Shown: positions 42,835 through 55,950 of the stretch, piece by piece | How the letters are laid out: each line of letters begins with the position of its first letter | Numbering within the stretch: position 1 is the stretch's first letter | The notes under the pieces: generated by a model | What the model was told of the DNA's origin: nothing | The model's database searches: none | The model's input: the letters and a program-made list of their open reading frames with translations, nothing else | From: Conchocele bisecta | Taxonomy: Eukaryota > Mollusca > Bivalvia > Lucinida > Thyasiridae | Length of the DNA stretch: 64,000 nt | Direction of reading: 5' to 3' | NCBI GenBank assembly: GCA_029237695.1 | Contig: CM055265.1 | Coordinates: forward strand, 71,029,912-71,093,911 | Position numbers and translations under genes: made by a program

Positions 42835-43073
42835 TATGGCTGTGACTGGAGAAATGGAGCTGATGGGTTTTGCGATTAGAATAGATCCAGATCAGCCTGT
42901 GCAATCGCACAGTCTGATCTGGATCTGCACTGTTCGCCATTCCATCAATGAAACGCCAGTCTTGCTTCTAACAAGCAATATATATTGTTATCAGGCTACA
43001 GGAGTGTACTATTTGATCAGGAACTATATTGGTCACAACACTCATAAGCCCCATTTCTCCAGTCACATCCACA
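42835..43073. mobile_element. Family A MITE
   Basis: ATGGCTGTGACTGGAGAAAT ... CCATTTCTCCAGTCACATCC, full length. Confidence 0.87.
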
Positions 43074-43237
43074 ATATGTTATTGCTGACCAGAATATCAA
43101 TTATGAATAATGACTAACGTTTGAACCTGTGACCTGTGAACCCATAATAAGCCAAATACCAATAGTGCTAAATATTTATGAAGTGTACATGTTGGCCATA
43201 GAAAAATAGTTGGATTCTCATCCATTTGTTTGCTATA

Positions 43238-43988
43238 TGTGGCTGTGACTGGATAAATGGGGCTTATGAGTTTTGCGACCCGTGTAGATCCTGATCAGCC
43301 TGTGCATCCGCACAGTCTGATCAGGATCTGCACTGTTCGCAACTCCATAAATGAAACACCTGTTAAACAAGCAATAATTCCAGCACAAAAATATTTACAC
43401 AATTCCCTAACATTTGATTGGCCCGTAGCAAGTCTCTGTCCAAAATTTATATCCCAGTAAACTCCCACGCCGAACTACTTTCTACAGGTGCGCTGTCAGT
43501 GCTGTCAATGTAAACAAATGGCTGCCGTCTGTCAAAATAAACACATTTTCTTGATGAATTTATTTCAAATGCTGGAATTATAAGGAATGAATGGCCTTTT
43601 TGTGGAATTTATCGGGGATATAAACTTGGAAAAAGTCGCGGGAATACTGGACGAAGGCCGGAAGGCCTCGTCCAGTATTCCCGCGACTTTTCCAAGTTTA
43701 TACCCTGATAAATTCCACAAAAAGGCCATTCATTCCTATAATATAGATTGTTATCAGGCTACATTAGTAATGGGGCTTGTGAGTTTGGTGACCAGTGTAG
43801 ATCCTGATCACCTGTGCATCCGCACAGTCTGATCAGGTGCTGCACTGTTCGCCACTGCATAAATGAAACACCTGTTAAACAAGCAATATACATGTAGATC
43901 GTTATCAGGCTACAGTAGTGCGCTATTCTATTGGAGCTACATTGGTCACAAATCCCATAAGCCCCATTTCTTCAGTCACAGCCACATA
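43238..43988. mobile_element. Two family A MITEs, the first split by family H
   Basis: First copy 43238-43376 and 43742-43765; second copy 43766-43988. The split is exactly at a TA in GCAATATAGATTG. Confidence 0.82.
43377..43741. mobile_element. Family H MITE nested in family A
   Basis: ATTCCAGCAC ... TTCCTATAA with TA duplicated on both sides (43375-43376, 43742-43743). The empty site is known from other family A copies. Confidence 0.88.
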
Positions 43989-44029
43989 TCATCGAGTGAT
44001 AAGAGATATTGATTTGACTGAAATAGGGT

Positions 44030-44427
44030 TAAAATGACCGTGAAAAATATATTTTCTTTACCATGCATTTATATATACAGATAAATGTATAATCTGGCGG
44101 TTTATTTATGGGCCGGTAGGGATGAAAACCTGCACATTAATTTTCCCTGACCTTACATTCATTTGTTTTATTGTTGACCATGTCGTGGCGAAAATGGAAT
44201 ATAGGGATGCAAAAGGTGTCCGTCTGTCTGCCTGTCTGTCACGTTTTCCATTCTCCCATACTTCCTTACCATATGAACGATTTGCTTCAAAATTCATGTA
44301 CACGTTTATCATCATCAATATTTTAATTCCCTGCCCCACCCACGCTCCCAACGTGCCAAACGTAAAGGTCAAATCACTTCCAGTTCAGTAGAATTGAAAT
44401 TTCCGGTTTCAGTCAATCCAGCCACCA
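44030..44427. other. Unassigned, with dispersed-repeat fragments
   Basis: ATGGAATATAGGGATGCAAA (44190) repeats one at 14900, followed by a TCATCATCAATATTTTAAT block. No gene. Confidence 0.45.
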
Positions 44428-44769
44428 CAGAGCTCCAGATAAGGTGTGTATTGGCGTATTTTAGTGGAATATGCATTGATTATCAAAAGTGGTACAAAAT
44501 ACAAAATACTCACAGCAATGTGAAAATACGCATTCATTTTCAAATTGAGTAGTGAAAATACTGTAATAAAGTGGAAAATTTACTTAGTTGAGCTGCTTTT
44601 TGCAGCTCAAATATTAAAGTGAATTTTTTAATTTGTTTTATTTCTTATCATTTGTTCCCTATTTAATAAGGAAGCAAATCAATAATACATTTTAAAAAGT
44701 AAAATACGCATTGAATTTCAAATCTGGGGGTATAATACTCTTTAGATACAAAACTTATCTGGAGCTCTG
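44428..44769. mobile_element. Family F MITE, alternative core
   Basis: CAGAGCTCCAGATAAG ... CTTATCTGGAGCTCTG. CACCACAG is repeated on both sides (8 bases, overlapping the end). The core is different: TTGAGCTGC ... GCAGCTCAA, as at 55951-56303. Confidence 0.83.
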
Positions 44770-44956
44770 CACCACAGCGATGGAATAACTGTTGGCGGCG
44801 TACTTGTTTTTTATAATCATAAGTCTGAATTTTGTCAAACTGTTTGATTGCGAGTTGAAATTCACAAACTTGAGCTCTTTCATAGCCATTACCTTTCTAA
44901 TCAAAACCAGATTTAGCTAAACATGTAAATACTAGTTATATTATTTCCTATATTGT

Positions 44957-45410
44957 TTAACCCATTCAACACCAAGTAACTTAATAGGATGTTCCATACC
45001 AATGTTTCAGACTATTCCATTTATAAAAAGGGGATATTTTTTGTTCTCAAAAATATGAAAATTACTTTCAAACAGTGCAGATCCTGATGAGACGGCTCGT
45101 TACGAGCCGGCTCATCTGGATCTGCACTGTTTGCATATAGCGGGCTTTCGGGTTCAAAGGGTTAACAGTATTAACCCATTCAACACCAAGTAACTTAATA
45201 GGATGTTCCATGCCAATGTTTCACGCTATTTCATTAATTTTGTTCATTCAAATTATCCCATTCTTCTAAAAGGGTAATCTGTACGACGTTTAAAATTATT
45301 AACAAACAGTGGAGATCCTGATGAGACGGCTCGTTACGAGCCGGCTCATCTGCATCTGCACTGTTTGCAAACATTGTCTCTATAGAGGTCTGTGGTGTTG
45401 AAAGGGTTAA
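44957..45410. mobile_element. Dimer of two family B MITEs, second locus
   Basis: Copies 44957-45165 and 45171-45410 with the same CAGTA spacer as 38741-39194. TTAA on both outer sides. Confidence 0.87.
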
Positions 45411-45524
45411 GAGATTCATCACATGTCTAACATGCTGTTATCACCGTCTTGTTGTGTTGTGATATTTATCCTTGTTATGTGATTAGAACAGAAAAAATGT
45501 TTTTATCGTAATTTTAGTGCTGAT

Positions 45525-45825
45525 TGTGTTTCAAATGAAATATATTTTTACAAACATGTTTTCAAATTAACTATATTTTTCCAAACATGTTTTCAAATGA
45601 AATATATTTTTACGAACATCGTTTCAAATGAAGTATATATTTTTCCAAACATTGTTTCAAATGAAATATATTTTTACAGACATTTTCAAATGAATTATAT
45701 TTTTACGAACATTGTTTGAAATGAAGTATATTTTTACGAACTTGTTTAAAAAAATGAAGTATATTTTTACGAACATTGTTTCAAATGAAGTATATTTTTA
45801 CAAATATATTTAAGTGAAATGCATT
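45525..45825. repeat. Tandem repeat of about 35 bp
   Basis: Eight or so units of TTTCAAATGAARTATATTTT followed by TACGAACATTG with drift. Confidence 0.88.
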
Positions 45826-46053
45826 TATTAACCCTTTCACCTCTAAATAACTGGAATAGACTGATATGTTAATTTTATAACCAATCCAATGTTTTTGGTT
45901 AAAGTTTTTGTTTAAAGTTTTTGGTTAAAGTTTTTCGGTATACTATCAAAGCCGCGGCCATCTAGTTTTTGTTACACCCACTTGCAGACAGCGCGATATA
46001 GTCGGCACATTGGCGTACAAACTTTCAACCGTACGTGCGTTTGGTTAATGTTT

Positions 46054-47590
46054 TTAGCTCACCTGAGCGAAGCTGTGAGCAAGTGTTACCTCAATGTGTC
46101 CGTTCGTGAACATTTTCAAACGTCTTCTCCTCGGTAATCATTGGGCCTATAGTCACCAAACTTCATGATCATGGTCCTTAGGTAGGGGGATTACAAAATT
46201 GTTAAAATTACGTCATTACGTAATCCAAGATGGCCGCCGTCTAAAAATAGCACAAATTCTTCAAAAATCTTCTTTTCAAGAACCGCCAACCGGATTTCGA
46301 CAAAACTTGGTAGGAATGATCGGTGTACATGCTCTTTCAGTTGTTAAAATGGTGACCCTGGGGTCAAAAATTGGCGTGGCCCGTTGGGTCAAATTGGGGT
46401 CAAATTTTATTTTTGACTGAATATGGTCATGTCATATACAAATCGAAGGTATAAACGAGGCGATCACTCTGGTGCATTTTTTGTCGAAATCGGATGGTTA
46501 TCTCATCCAAGATGGCCGCCGAAAGGTCAAAAGGTCGTTCTTTTATTAGAGATTTCAAAATTCTTCTTCACATGAACCGCTTGGCCCATGGTAGCCAAAC
46601 TTAAAAGTTATGGTCCATGGGTGAAGCCTTTTCAGATTTGTTAAAATGGAGGACATCGCTAATCCAAGATGGCTGCCGTCTAAAAATAGCATAAATTCTT
46701 AAAAAATCTTCTTCTCATGAACCGCCAGCCGGATTTCAGCGAAACTTGGTAGGAATGATCGATGTACAATGCTCTTTCAAAGTTGTTAAAATGGTGACCC
46801 CGGGGTCAAAAATGGGCGTGGCTCGGGTCAAATTGGGGTCAAATTTTATTTTTGACCAAATATGGTCATGTCTATATCAAATCGAAGATATCAAAGAGGC
46901 GATCGCTCTGGTACATTATTTGTCGAAATTGGATGGTCATGTCATCCAAGATGGCCGCCGAAAGGTCAAAAGGTTGTTCTTTTATTAGAGATTTCAAAAT
47001 TCTTCTTCACACGAACCGCTTGGCCCATGGTGGCCAAATTTCACAGTTATGGTCCATGGGTGAAGCCTTTTCAGATTTGTTAAAACGGAGGTCGTCGCTA
47101 ATCCAAGATGGCCGCCATCTAAAAATGGCACAAATTCTTAAAAAATCTTCTAATGAACCGCCAGAAACTTGGTAGGAATGATCGACGTAGAATGTTCTTT
47201 CAAAGGTGTTAAAATGGTGACCCTGGGGTCAAAAATGGGCGTGGCCCGTGGGGTCAAATTTTATTTTTGACCAAATATGCTCATGTCATATATCAAATTG
47301 AAGGTATCGATGAGGCGATTGCTCTGGTGCAATATTTGTCAGAATCGGATGATTATGTCATCCATTATGGCCTCCAATAGGTCCATTTATTTGACATTTT
47401 GAACGTCTTTCTCAGGAACCACTTCATAGTAAGTTAAGATCCTTGGGTGAAGCATTTTCAGATTTGGTAAAATGAGTCATCGCTTAATCCAAGATGACCA
47501 CCATCTAAAAATAGCACAATTGAACTCGATGTCACATTCTCTTCTGGTGTTCATGGAGTCATCATGGCCATCATGGCCCTCTTGTTTGGT
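46054..47590. repeat. Dispersed repeat, second TAGCTCACCTGAGCG copy
   Basis: Same opening and closing boxes and internal units as 28231-29550, with one more internal unit. Frames in it (for example peptides of MVGMIDVQCS type) are not conserved genes. Confidence 0.8.
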
Positions 47591-48059
47591 ATACTATCAA
47601 AGCCTCTCGTTTCTTAAAAATATGAAAATTACTTCAATTATTACGGCTCATCTGTATCTACACTATTTGCAATCATACTTCAGATTGATTCATTTGAGTA
47701 TAATGCATTTGTGGAGAATAGAAAATATGGGTGAACAGATTTACCTTACAACATGCAATCAGCATAGACCCAGATCAGCATACACAACCATGCAGTCTCA
47801 TCAGGGCTACACTGATTTACAAATAACTATTTTTTAGCATGCCTTTCGAAGGGCATACCCCCGGCGTCGTAGTCGGCGTCCATCCGTCCATCTTCAAAAA
47901 TGCAAAAACCTAACGTTGGGGATATTTGTTATAATTTCTGTTTCCTTTCACCAAACCATTTGATATTTCACACATGCCTTTCTCTAATGATTCTCTATCA
48001 TGCTGTGACATCAACCTCAGACCTCCACTAACCCCAACGTCTTAGTGCTTTCATAAACT
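47591..48059. other. Family B remnant and start of a dispersed repeat
   Basis: CGGCTCATCTGTATCTACAC near 47642 is a family B/A core. GCATGCCTTTCGAAGGGCAT near 47838 opens the repeat tract that follows. Confidence 0.5.
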
Positions 48060-49270
48060 TAACGTTGGGGGAAATTTGTTATAATTATACCCCCCGCAAC
48101 GAGTTGTGGGGGGGTATACTGGAGTCAGGTTGTCCGTGCCGTCCGTCCGTGCGTCCGCGTAAACTTAACATCAGAGAAATATTGTTATAACTTCTATTTC
48201 CTTCATCTAAAATGCTTGATATTTCACACATGCATTCCTGTAAGGCTCTACTACCATGCTGTGCCAAATCCACGACCGTCCAACCCCCGCAGATCCCAAG
48301 GTCAAGGTCAAATACTTAGTCCGTAAACTTAACATCAGAGAAATATTGTTATAACTTCTATTTCCTTCATCTAAAATGCTTAATATTTCACACATGCATT
48401 CCTGTAAGGCTCTACTACCATGCTGTGCCAAATCCACGACCGTCCAACCCCCGCAGATCCCAAGGTCAAGGTCAAATACTTAGTCTCTTTACAAAACTTA
48501 ACATCAGAGAAATATTGTTATAACTTCTATTTCCTTCATCTAAAATGCTTAATATTTCACACATGCATTCCTGTAAGGCTCTACTACCATGCTGTGCCAA
48601 ATCCACGACCATCCAACCCCCGCTGATACCAAGGTCAAGGTCAAATACTTAGTCCGTAAACTTAACATCAGAGAAATATTGTTATAACTTCTATTTCCTT
48701 CATCTAAAATGCTTAATATTTCACACATGCATTCCTGTAAGGCTCTAACTACCATGCTGTGCCAAATCCACGACCGTCCAACCCCCGCAGATCCCAAGGT
48801 CAAGGTCAAATACTTAGTCTCTTTACAAAACTTAACATCAGAGAAATATTGTTCTAACTTCTATTTCCTTCATCTAAAATGCTTAATATTTCACACATGC
48901 ATTCCTGTAAGGCTCTACTACCATGCTGTGCCAAATCGACGACCGTCCAACCCCCGCTGATCCCAAGGTCAAGGTCAAATACTTAGTCTCTTTACAAGAC
49001 TTAACATCAGAGAAATAAGTTATAACTTCTATTTCCTTCATTGAAAATTCTTATTATTTCACTTGTGCATTCCTCTAAGGTTGTACTATCATGCTGTGAC
49101 AAATCTACGACTGTCCAACCCCCCGCTGATCCCAAGGTCAAGGTCACATACTTAGTCTCTTTACAAAACTTAACATCAGAGAAATATGTTATAACTTCTA
49201 TTTCTTTCATTGAAAATTCTTAATATTTCATATGCTGTGACAAATCCCCGCTGATCTCGAGGTCAACGTC
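48060..49270. repeat. Tandem repeat of about 165 bp, seven units
   Basis: Each unit: AAACTTAACATCAGAGAAAT, TTCCTTCATCTAAAATGCTT, TTTCACACATGCATTCCTGT, CCATGCTGTGCCAAATCC and CCAAGGTCAAGGTCAAATAC. The last two units are more diverged. Confidence 0.9.
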
Positions 49271-49957
49271 ACATACATACCGTATACCTCCAATTAACGC
49301 CCCCCCCCCCCCTCCTAATAAACGCCCCTCCCCCCTCCCCAAATAAAAAAAAAATAAATAAAAAATTTACCAATGACCGCCAATTTCAAACACAAATAAT
49401 CCTTAAATCCTTACAAATTGGTGGTCCATGGTAAATTTTTTTTTTTTCTTTTTTTTTTTTTTTACTGGCTAATAAATGTCCCTCCTTTTGTAAAATGTAA
49501 CGCCTCCGGGGGCGTTAATTCGAGGTTATACGGTAGTCTCTTTATCCCAGAGTCAAGGTCACAAGCCCACACTTGGAAATTTTTACATATTTTAGGGGTA
49601 CCTGGGCCCACGCGGGGGGTATTCCGTAAGCCTCGCTTACTGACCAATCTAGTTTCTGTTTCCTTTCACCCCTCTTCTTGATATTTTACACAGCCATTCC
49701 TCTAATGGTTCTCTATAATGCCATGCCAAATCCACGACCCTCAGTCCGCTAAGCCCAAGGTCAAGGTCACAATCTTAACGCTTTTGCAAACTTAACATTG
49801 GGGGAAATTTGTTATAATTTCTGTTGCCTTTCACACAGCTTCTTGATATTCGTTAAATTAAAGCACCACCAGGCGAGCTTCATTGTCTTCTGACAATCTG
49901 TTGACTGTAAGAGTACAATTGTCGTCAGCATCTACACATGACACAAATGTTGCTTTA
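49271..49957. repeat. Homopolymer tracts and diverged dispersed repeat
   Basis: A C run (about 49300), a T run (49437-49462), and two more CCAAGGTCAAGGTCAC-type units (to 49850). No gene. Confidence 0.6.
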
Positions 49958-50172
49958 TCATGGGGCTTATGTGTTTTGCGACCAGTGTAGATCCAGATCG
50001 GCCTGTGCATCCTTACACTCACCGTATGAACAGGATATGCACTCCAAGGAAACGTGTGTCCTGCTTCTAACAAGCAATATACGGTAGGTCGTTATCAGGC
50101 TACATGAGTGTGCTATTTTATCACGAGATACACTGGTCACAAAACCTATATGCAGCATTATCCAGTCACAAT
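49958..50172. mobile_element. Family A MITE, diverged
   Basis: ATGGGGCTTATGTGTTTTGC ... ACACTGGTCACAAAACC. The core is shortened. Confidence 0.7.
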
Positions 50173-50419
50173 TATGATCAGGATCTACACAAGACACAAC
50201 TGTTCTAAGGTCCCCTTGGCCCATATTGCCAATTTTCATGCACCTGGTGGTGTTTGATTAAAATAGGTCAAGCAAGATTTGGTCAGTGCAATAGTTGAAA
50301 ATATTAAGTGTATTTTTTTGTTTTTTTAGTATTATTGATGTGATTATACATGTCATCAAGATCTGCACCATTTGTGGATGTTTTCACAAGCGGGCGGTTG
50401 GTTCCAGATTTCACCTTTC

Positions 50420-50670
50420 ACATACGAAAATCAAAACTGAATATTTACAGAAAAAAACATATACTCAACCATGAAATTAGAATCACCTAATCTGGTGCCA
50501 GGTCCTCGCCACACCAGATTCACATTAGTACTAATCTTACTACATTTATAATGGGTATAACCAGATTCATCTCTCAATTAACAAGAAAGCCAAACTAGGG
50601 ATATCGGGATTCCTGTAAGGATGAAACTCATTGTTAAATTAAGCATTTGCATGCTCCCAACTAGCCATGC
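50420..50670 (-). mobile_element. SINE-like element, reverse
   Basis: Contains TCTGGTGCCAGGTCC and ATTAGTACTAATCTTACTAC, the reverse complements of blocks at 23800-23900. Confidence 0.6.
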
Positions 50671-50723
50671 ACCCGCCTAACACTTCCGGTATACTACTCA
50701 CTGTTGTGTGTTACAGTACACTA

Positions 50724-53700
50724 TATATGAGCCGCGTCGCGAGAAAACCTGTCTTCGGGGAAATTATGGTCAATATGACACTTTGTTACTATCACTGGTA
50801 TTTGTATGATGAATTGAATGCTTTTTATTTGATCATGATATCTGCAATATTACAAGATATTATACCTACAAGATATTATACATTTATTTTATACAACACC
50901 ACTAGGCAGGTTGTTTGAGCAAAAGAGACGTCACATAAAAGCGACATCAAGCGACGTAAGAACGACGTTACAGTATCTACCGTTACACATAGAGTATATG
51001 CCAACATTTACAACAGTTTGCAAGTTGACATAATCAAACTAGAAGCATGTTTGGCATTGAATAATGAATGTAAAGATGAATGAGCTTGAGTCTTTTGGTC
51101 ACACATGAATGTGCAAAGCGAAAAAGTCAAACCGGCAAGTTCATGTACCAGCAAGTGTGAACGTGTGCGGGTATGCGGATTAGGTATACGCTTCTTTTTG
51201 ACGTTGTGTTTACTGAGCGTTTTAACAATTTATAATTGTAGAAAACCACGGAAGTATATTGATTAACTGATTGGTTGATTGGGTCTATACGACAGTTTAG
51301 TTCAACACATACAAATGGAAATCACATGTATACAGGGAGAACAATAGGTTCAACATTAAATTACATTAAAACTAGAGCACAGTCGATGGCGCACCATTGC
51401 AATATACACACTATTCCCAAATGTGAAGTAAAAAGGGGGAGATAATCCATGACTGGGGGTCAAATAAAAAATCGAAATTCACTTTGCGCATCTACACACC
51501 ATAAGGAGGGCACACACCAAGTTTCAAGTCCCTACCTATTACAGTTAAAAAGTTTTACTTACAAGAAACGTGACGGAGGGTCAGACAGATGGGCACCCGT
51601 GACGAAATCAATATACCCATTTATTTTTAAAAAGAAAGTGGGTATAAAAAAACTGTTTGCTCTGAAAGGCAGTGTTCATGTCTGATGACAGGCACCCTTA
51701 CTTCCATGCGGTACTCACTATGAGAGCAAAAGCCTCCATCGCTTACATATAATTTCTACTCAATCGCAGTCTCTCGCTCGCTTAGTGGGAGACCACCTTC
51801 AAGGGTAGCGTGTGGAAGTCTGCCACATATGGACAAAATGGCTATGGTAACATTTTTGATTGTCCTACCACCGACTTGTGTTTGTTTTGGGAGTTTTTCG
51901 GTAGCAGTTTGTCTTTTGGAGACTCGACTAAAAATGCGAGTGTCCCAACGTATGAAGAAATGAGAGGGGGAAGATATAAAATAATAATAAGAAAAAAATT
52001 TCCCCTTGTTAAATCCCATAGACATCTTCACTCCGTGGGGATTTAACATGGGGAAAGACCCGAAGTCAAGAGATCCTTGGTAATCGCCAAACAGTACTAG
52101 AAGAATCATTTCAATTGCTAGTGCGCAGAGTCTTATTGTATTTGTGTCACGACTTGACAATATTTTCACTCACAGTCCATGACACTAATGTCCCCAACAT
52201 GTTGCATTGAAATATAATCCCACAGTTACTGATTCTAGTTCTTGACTTTTTGTATTATTGTATTTGTGTCACGAGTGGACATATTTTCACTCACTGTCCA
52301 TGATACTAATGTCCCCAACATGTTACCGTGAAATATCATCCCACCGTATCTAGTTCTTATTTTAACATGACACACATGTTAGCGTGCATCAGATTGAAGC
52401 TTTTCATATTCAGACAACAGAAACGTCGAATGTTCACGACATTGTCCCGCTTACAGCTGTACTTGAACCACCTGCTGAAAAAACTTGACCTTACAATATC
52501 TGCAATAAATGTACGATCGGCGACCCATATCCTGTCGGCGATCGAGAAAGAATTCCCCAGTGACTGAATGGCGGACATCGTCTGTTCTGATCAGACGGCG
52601 CATATGCACAGATGACACTGATCTGTGTCTATACTAGTCATAACATGCCCCGTGCAGGCACCGGGGCGGGATCAACTGATCCTGAGAATAGTGCTGCAGT
52701 AGCCATTGCTTGTCGTAAAAGGCGACTAAACTGGCTTAACGATTGGGTTCATACTTTCCGGAACCCACTATACCGGATTTGGCCCTCATGTACATTTTTG
52801 GCTTTCTTGTATGTGAGAGTTGAGTCAGGCTATGCCCCATATATAAAAGTAAGATTAGCGCTAATCCTATTACTTTTAGGGGATGGGATAAATGATGCTG
52901 GTGTGGCGAGGGCCTGGCACCAGATCAGGTTGTTCTAATTTCAGGACTGAATATATATTTTGATTGTAAATATTGAGTTCTGAAGTTGGGATTTACCCCC
53001 CTCGGACAGGTGGATACGGGACACGACCCCGTTGACCCGTCTGCGTGTAGACTCCCTGAGGCTTGTACCTCTATGTCAGAAAAGCGGACGTTAAACCCTA
53101 TTCACTCACTCACTCACTCACTAGTCGTAACATCCATGGTTTTGTTTTGTTTTGCAGCAGATATTTTTTTTCTTAAAATCGGTAAATTAGGATGCGCTAA
53201 ATTTTAATTTTATACATTATATTAGAAAGAAAGAATTGAGCAATAGACTGAAAATTTGCGTCGAGGTAACCAGATCTGAAACATGTAGTTGTGCGGGAAA
53301 CCGGTCCCAGGCTACATAGGTCTACAAATATGAAGCCGATTATCTGTATGTAAATAAAAAATGTAGCTTCCACAGAGTTTTCACATGTAAATGGTGGTCG
53401 ATAACAGTTAACAGGGACAGCTATCTGTAAATATTTTGTCAAAATAACGGAACATTAAAAAACACATGTCAATAACAGACCAACATTTTTATATGTGATA
53501 TCAACAGCAAAATAATAAAAGAAAATTATCCTTACGCCGTTATTGTTAATACAAACGTACATGTATATAAGATATGTGCACATTTCGAATAAAAATGTCA
53601 TGCGGTGGATTTTGATCATACGACCGTTAGTACGGTAGTTTAACGCTCATCCAATACATTCTCAGACATGACCCAGGGCAGATCGAAGACTGTTTAGTTT

Positions 53701-53994
53701 TTTCACACACATGCGCCCGATTATAGATATATTTGGGAATGTATCTTACACTGAACTAAAGTTCAAATACGCTCACATTGGTAAAAATGCATCAAAATAA
53801 TAAATACACCGAGATGCGTTGTTCTGTTCGTTAGATAACTTTAACACCACAGAATAAACCTAACATGGCAGTCTGACAAACGTCGATAATTGGAAATCTC
53901 GGCGGAAATTACGTCAGCTAAGTTCACGACGTCATATCTTGTGACGTTGTCAGACTCAAGAAGACAGGTTTTCTCGCGACGCGGCTCATATATT
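50724..53994. mobile_element. 3.3 kb element with 33-bp inverted ends
   Basis: ATATATGAGCCGCGTCGCGA... at 50724-50756 and its inverted copy at 53960-53994, both bordered by TA. The inside has no recognisable transposase frame and includes a SINE-like element (52640-53130), two near-repeats of a GTATTTGTGTCACGA block (52138, 52259) and the rest unassigned. I recall GAGCCGCG-type ends as common in mollusc DNA transposons. Confidence 0.7.
52640..53130 (+). mobile_element. SINE with GTCGTAAAAGGCGACTAA and (CACT)n tail
   Basis: CCCCGTGCAGGCACCGGGGC at the head, TTGTCGTAAAAGGCGACTAA, a central block shared with the other SINE-like copies, then GCGGACGTTAAACCC and CACTCACTCACTCACT. This is the layout I recall for mollusc tRNA-related SINEs. 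Confidence 0.72.
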
Positions 53995-54114
53995 TTTAAA
54001 CCCTGATAAACTTGTCTTTGTGGTAGAATGCTATTGTTTGCCTGCTTATCATTCTTTGTGTATTTTTATATCTACCTTCCAGATATAATATTGCTTTTAG
54101 TACATGTAATAATA

Positions 54115-54339
54115 TTAACCCTTACGCCGCTATCTTAATTTATTTGTCGTCTGCTGTTTATTTTCCATTTTTATCATCAAAAACATGCTTTGACAGCACT
54201 TTAGAATAATTCAAAACATGCCTTGACAGCACTTCAGAATCCTTTCCATTGGAAATGATTCTGAAGTGCTGTCAAACCATGTTTTTTATTGAGAAATAAG
54301 GCAAGATATAAAAACAACAGCAGACGGTCTAAGGGTTAA
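54115..54339. mobile_element. Family E (TTAA) MITE
   Basis: TTAACCCTTACGCCGC ... GTCTAAGGGTTAA; hairpin GATTCTGAAGTGCTGTCAAA. It forms the outer edge of the inverted duplication with 55474-55723. Confidence 0.85.
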
Positions 54340-54469
54340 ATTCAAATTTCATGCAGGATGTTGGGATGGTATGCAATGAGAATCCATCCTTCGGGATTCA
54401 TACTGTAACCTTGAATCTTACTGGGATTCACATATAGGGCCAAGGGATCCGATGTCTGATGAATCCCGA

Positions 54470-55250
54470 TCGTTAAAATACCCATCGCATGCTCCCACCC
54501 ACTTAATGCTGTGGAATAGCAAGCATAACATTGTTTTCATTTAAAGAATTACAGACTTGGTTATGTTGTGTCACGTCATTGACAAATGGAAACGTCAGCA
54601 AAAATAATTTTAAAGCAGGATTGCCGTGATACATGGTCAGTGCCTGAATATATGTCACTGTGACTGGAGAAATGGGGCTTATGGGTTTTGCATCGGAAAT
54701 GGTAGGAAATCCTTGGTGAGGAATACTTTTCCTAGCCTTGCCTGATCAACATGATATGAAAGCACCCCTAGCCTTGCCTGATCAACATGATATGAAAGCA
54801 CGAGTCTGGTATTCTCTATATGTGACTGGAGAAATGGGGCTTATGGGCTTTGTTTGCGACCAGTGTAGATCCAGATCAGACTGTGCATCCGCACAGTCTG
54901 ATCAGGATCTTCACTGTTCACCATTCTATCATTGAAACAGCCGTCATGATTCTATCAAGCAATATAGATTGTTATCAGGCTACATGAGTGTGCTATTTGA
55001 TCAGGATCTACACTGGTCATAAATCCCATAAGCCCTATTTCGCCAGTCACAGTGACATATATTCAGGCACTGACCATGTATCACGGCAGTCCTGCTTTAA
55101 AATTATTTTTGCTGACGTTTCCATTTGTGAATGACGTGACACAACACAATCAAGTCTGTAATTCTTTAAATGAAAACAATGTTGTGCTTGCTATTCCACA
55201 GCATTAAGTGGGTGGGAGCATGCGATGGGTATTTTAACGATCGGGATTCA
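54470..55250. repeat. Inverted duplication, arms about 190 bp
   Basis: Left arm 54470-54660 and right arm 55055-55250 are near-identical in inverted order (ATCGCATGCTCCCACCCACT / AGTGGGTGGGAGCATGCGAT). The loop holds a partial and a complete family A MITE. Confidence 0.85.
54824..55062. mobile_element. Family A MITE in the loop
   Basis: TGTGACTGGAGAAATGGGGC ... TATTTCGCCAGTCACAGTGA, full length. A partial second copy of the left end is at 54656-54690. Confidence 0.85.
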
Positions 55251-55850
55251 TCCTTACCGGAATCACGACCGGATACCTGGTTTGGCCCTCAGGTACGTCT
55301 TTGGCATTCTTGTATGTGAGAGTTGAATCTGGTTATACCCCTTATATGAGTAATACGATTATTTGTAAACCTATTACTTTTAGGGGAAGGAGCCAAGTAA
55401 CTTTTGTGTGGTATGGTCCTGTCACCATGTCTGGTTATTCTAATTTCAGGGCTGAATATGTATTTTTTTCCATTTAACCCTTCGACCGCTATCTTATTTT
55501 TTTTGTCGTCTGCTGTTTATTTTCTATTTTCCATTTTTATCATCAAAAGCATGCTTCAACAGCACTTTAGAATAATTTACAACATGCTTTGACAGCACTT
55601 CAGAATCATTTCCATTGGAAATGATTCTGAAGTGCTGTCAAACCATGTTTATATTGAGAAATAAGGCAAGATATAAAAGCAACAGCAGACGACAATTATT
55701 GTGAGTAGCGGTCTAAGGGTTAAATATTCTGTTCTGATTTTGGGGTTTTCCTGCCAATGAAGCAGGTTAAATGTGGGATCGAACCTGGCCCGGCTTTAAA
55801 TGACCATAGCTGTTGATAGGCCGTTAAACACCAATAAATCAAATAAAATC
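55205..55850 (+). mobile_element. SINE-like element interrupted by family E
   Basis: GTGGGTGGGAGCATGCGATG at the head, GGTTTGGCCCTCAGGTACGT, then after the insertion TGTGGGATCGAACCTGG and GATAGGCCGTTAAACACCAA with an AATCAAATAAAATC tail. Confidence 0.7.
55474..55723. mobile_element. Family E (TTAA) MITE nested in a SINE
   Basis: TTAACCCTTCGACCGC ... GCGGTCTAAGGGTTAA. Comparison with the uninterrupted SINE copies (ATGTAAATATTCCGTTC) shows insertion at a TTAA. Confidence 0.87.
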
Positions 55851-55950
55851 CACAACATTAAGAGTGACTTGATGACTAGTATAGTGGTCTATTGTCTTCT
55901 GATATCAAGTTTATCAGGCTTGCACCAAGGAATTCCTTGGTGAGGATTGC

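Noticed and set aside
46199..47837. Several 70-120 aa frames in the TAGCTCACCTGAGCG repeat
   Set aside because: They are not shared in frame with the copy at 28231-29550 and show no protein features.
51756..52169. 137-aa minus-strand frame
   Set aside because: No motif or homology recalled, low-complexity patches, and a competing plus-strand frame; left unannotated within the 3.3 kb element.
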